Source: Planctomycetaceae bacterium (lineage in GTDB: Bacteria; Planctomycetota; Planctomycetia; Pirellulales; Pirellulaceae). From it: DNA of 34,615 nt. Made by a program: the position numbers and the translations under genes. The stretch lies in contig JAHEAM010000002.1 in NCBI GenBank assembly GCA_024642765.1, positions 1 through 34,615 on the forward strand, read 5' to 3'. Positions within the stretch are counted from its first letter, which is position 1, and the number at the start of each line of letters is the position of its first letter. Under the pieces are notes generated by a model. It saw only the letters and a list, made by a program, of their open reading frames with translations, was not told where the DNA came from and did no database searches. Of the stretch, positions 33,649-34,615 are shown one piece after another.

Positions 33649-34615
33649 ATGCGAATCAATCGGTGGCAGTGTTCCATGCAGATCGTCATCTTTGCGATCG
33701 GTGGATGGTTGTTAAATGCTGCCGAAGCGAACGCACAGTACAATTTGGAGGCAATGAGCAAACTCAATCCACGGATGCCCGCGCCCATGGATTTGGATGC
33801 CGAAAAGTTAACTTCAATGGGATTTCGTCTCTTATCTAGTAAACACTTGGATTTGTGGACAGATATTCCTTCTGCCAAAGCGCAGGATGAACTATCCGCC
33901 GTTTTCGACGCTGCCGTACCGCAGTGGTGTACCTATTTTGATATTAAAGAATCGAAAGCCAGTGCTTGGAAGGTCACCGGTTTTTTGATGCGCGACATCG
34001 ATCGTTTTCGCGAGGCCGGATGTGTGCCAAGTACTGTGCCGCGTTTTCCGGCGGGATACAACCATGGCCATCATTTTTGGGTTTTGGAGCAACCCGGCGA
34101 TTACTACACTCGGCACCTTGTTTTGCACGAGGGGACGCATTCGTTCATGCAGTGGTTCCTCGGTGGCTCGGGGCCAGCGTGGTATAGCGAAGGAATGGCA
34201 GAAATGTTGGGCCTTCATTCTTGGCAAAACGGTGAACTTCAACTTGGTTTCAAGCCCCAACGCAGAGATCAAGTCGACTATTGGGGCCGCCCCAGTTTGA
34301 TTGCGACCGCACGGAAAAATAACAAACTAAAACCACTGGACCAAGTATTCGATTTGGACATTATTCAGTTTCATGACGTCGAAAGTTACGCTTGGTCTTG
34401 GGCGGCGTGTGAATTTTTTAGTCGCCATCCGTTGACCGCTAGTTCGTTCGCTAAAATGACCAATCATGCGGAAGACACGACGCCGGCTTTCAGTACAAAG
34501 CTCAAACGTTTCCTAAAGAAGGATTGGCCGGTCATTGAACGCGATTGGAAGATATTCGTTGAAGAACTTACTTATGGCTCGACATCTGACCTAGCGGCCC
34601 TGAGTGATGTCGTAC
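33649..34615 (+). CDS. Exported HExxH zinc metallopeptidase, 3' end missing
   Basis: An open frame from ATG 33649 runs off the window after 322 residues. The first 29 residues form a Sec signal peptide ending AEANA. The sequence HEGTHSFMQWF has HEGTH at 160-164, the HExxH zinc-binding motif, and WYSEGMAEMLG follows with Glu181 at the spacing expected for the third zinc ligand of gluzincins. The predicted catalytic residue is Glu161. This matches the peptidase MA-like group that includes planctomycete DUF1570-type proteins, but I cannot name the exact family. It has no ATG-to-stop frame inside the window because it is truncated by the edge. The remaining residues include AWSWAACEFFSRHP, a conserved-looking helix. 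Substrate is unknown; it is probably periplasmic. Confidence 0.78.
   Translation, partial: MRINRWQCSMQIVIFAIGGWLLNAAEANAQYNLEAMSKLNPRMPAPMDLDAEKLTSMGFRLLSSKHLDLWTDIPSAKAQDELSAVFDAAVPQWCTYFDIKESKASAWKVTGFLMRDIDRFREAGCVPSTVPRFPAGYNHGHHFWVLEQPGDYYTRHLVLHEGTHSFMQWFLGGSGPAWYSEGMAEMLGLHSWQNGELQLGFKPQRRDQVDYWGRPSLIATARKNNKLKPLDQVFDLDIIQFHDVESYAWSWAACEFFSRHPLTASSFAKMTNHAEDTTPAFSTKLKRFLKKDWPVIERDWKIFVEELTYGSTSDLAALSDVV

Noticed and set aside
1..34615. tRNA or rRNA genes, CRISPR arrays, insertion sequences, integrases
   Set aside because: Reading both strands showed no tRNA T-loop with matching stems, no regularly spaced repeats, no transposase or integrase motifs.

Overview
The window most resembles a chromosome segment of a planctomycete, probably Pirellulaceae-like. 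This rests on family composition and base content that looks near-balanced by eye: a Sec-exported Asp-box (sialidase-fold) protein, a PQQ-type propeller next to a YHYH protein, a Pro/Gly-rich EF-hand protein, a YncE-propeller/phosphatase fusion and a small helical protein of a type I associate with this phylum. No rRNA, tRNA, CRISPR array, transposase or prophage gene was recognised, so it reads as core-like chromosome with one decaying gene.

Layout. 1-461: 5' part of a GNAT-like acyltransferase (minus). 704-1439: small cytosolic protein followed 1 base later by a multi-TM protein. 1458-2858: exported Asp-box protein (minus). 3102-6386: pentose-phosphate cluster of short-form 6-phosphogluconate dehydrogenase, zwf and pgl, the last two overlapping. 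6610-7467: orphan ParA-like ATPase behind a strongly structured leader. 7635-10496 (minus): NfeD/ClpP-class membrane protein followed by a small membrane protein. 10830-18385: a complete phosphate-starvation module in the order phoR, pstS, pstC, pstA, pstB, phoU, phoB, with 11-bp-spaced Pho-box-like repeats before pstS. 18670-21417: exported propeller/phosphatase, plausibly part of the same response. 21498-22493: TcdA-like E1-fold enzyme. 22560-23184: frameshifted, nonsense-containing internal fragment of kynurenine 3-monooxygenase. 23191-25870 (minus): PQQ propeller and YHYH protein pair. 26113-27390: exported TlpA-like thioredoxin. 27559-30704: EF-hand protein, then an overlapping response-regulator/sensor-kinase pair. 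30865-31968 (minus): probable outer-membrane protein with its own terminator. 32482-33552 (minus): iron-type substrate-binding lipoprotein. 33649-end: start of an exported HExxH metallopeptidase.

How the genes fit together. The central block is a phosphate sensing and uptake unit: PstS binds phosphate, PstC/PstA/PstB import it, PhoU couples transporter state to PhoR, PhoR phosphorylates PhoB, and PhoB probably binds the repeats before pstS. The adjacent exported phosphatase could release phosphate from esters. The gnd/zwf/pgl block encodes the whole oxidative pentose-phosphate branch.

I found no clear novel multi-gene system. The best leads are the kmo pseudogene, the structured leader of parA, the inverted-repeat-rich phoR upstream region, the apparently serine-less NfeD protease domains, the large PstA insertion, and the EF-hand/two-component neighbourhood.
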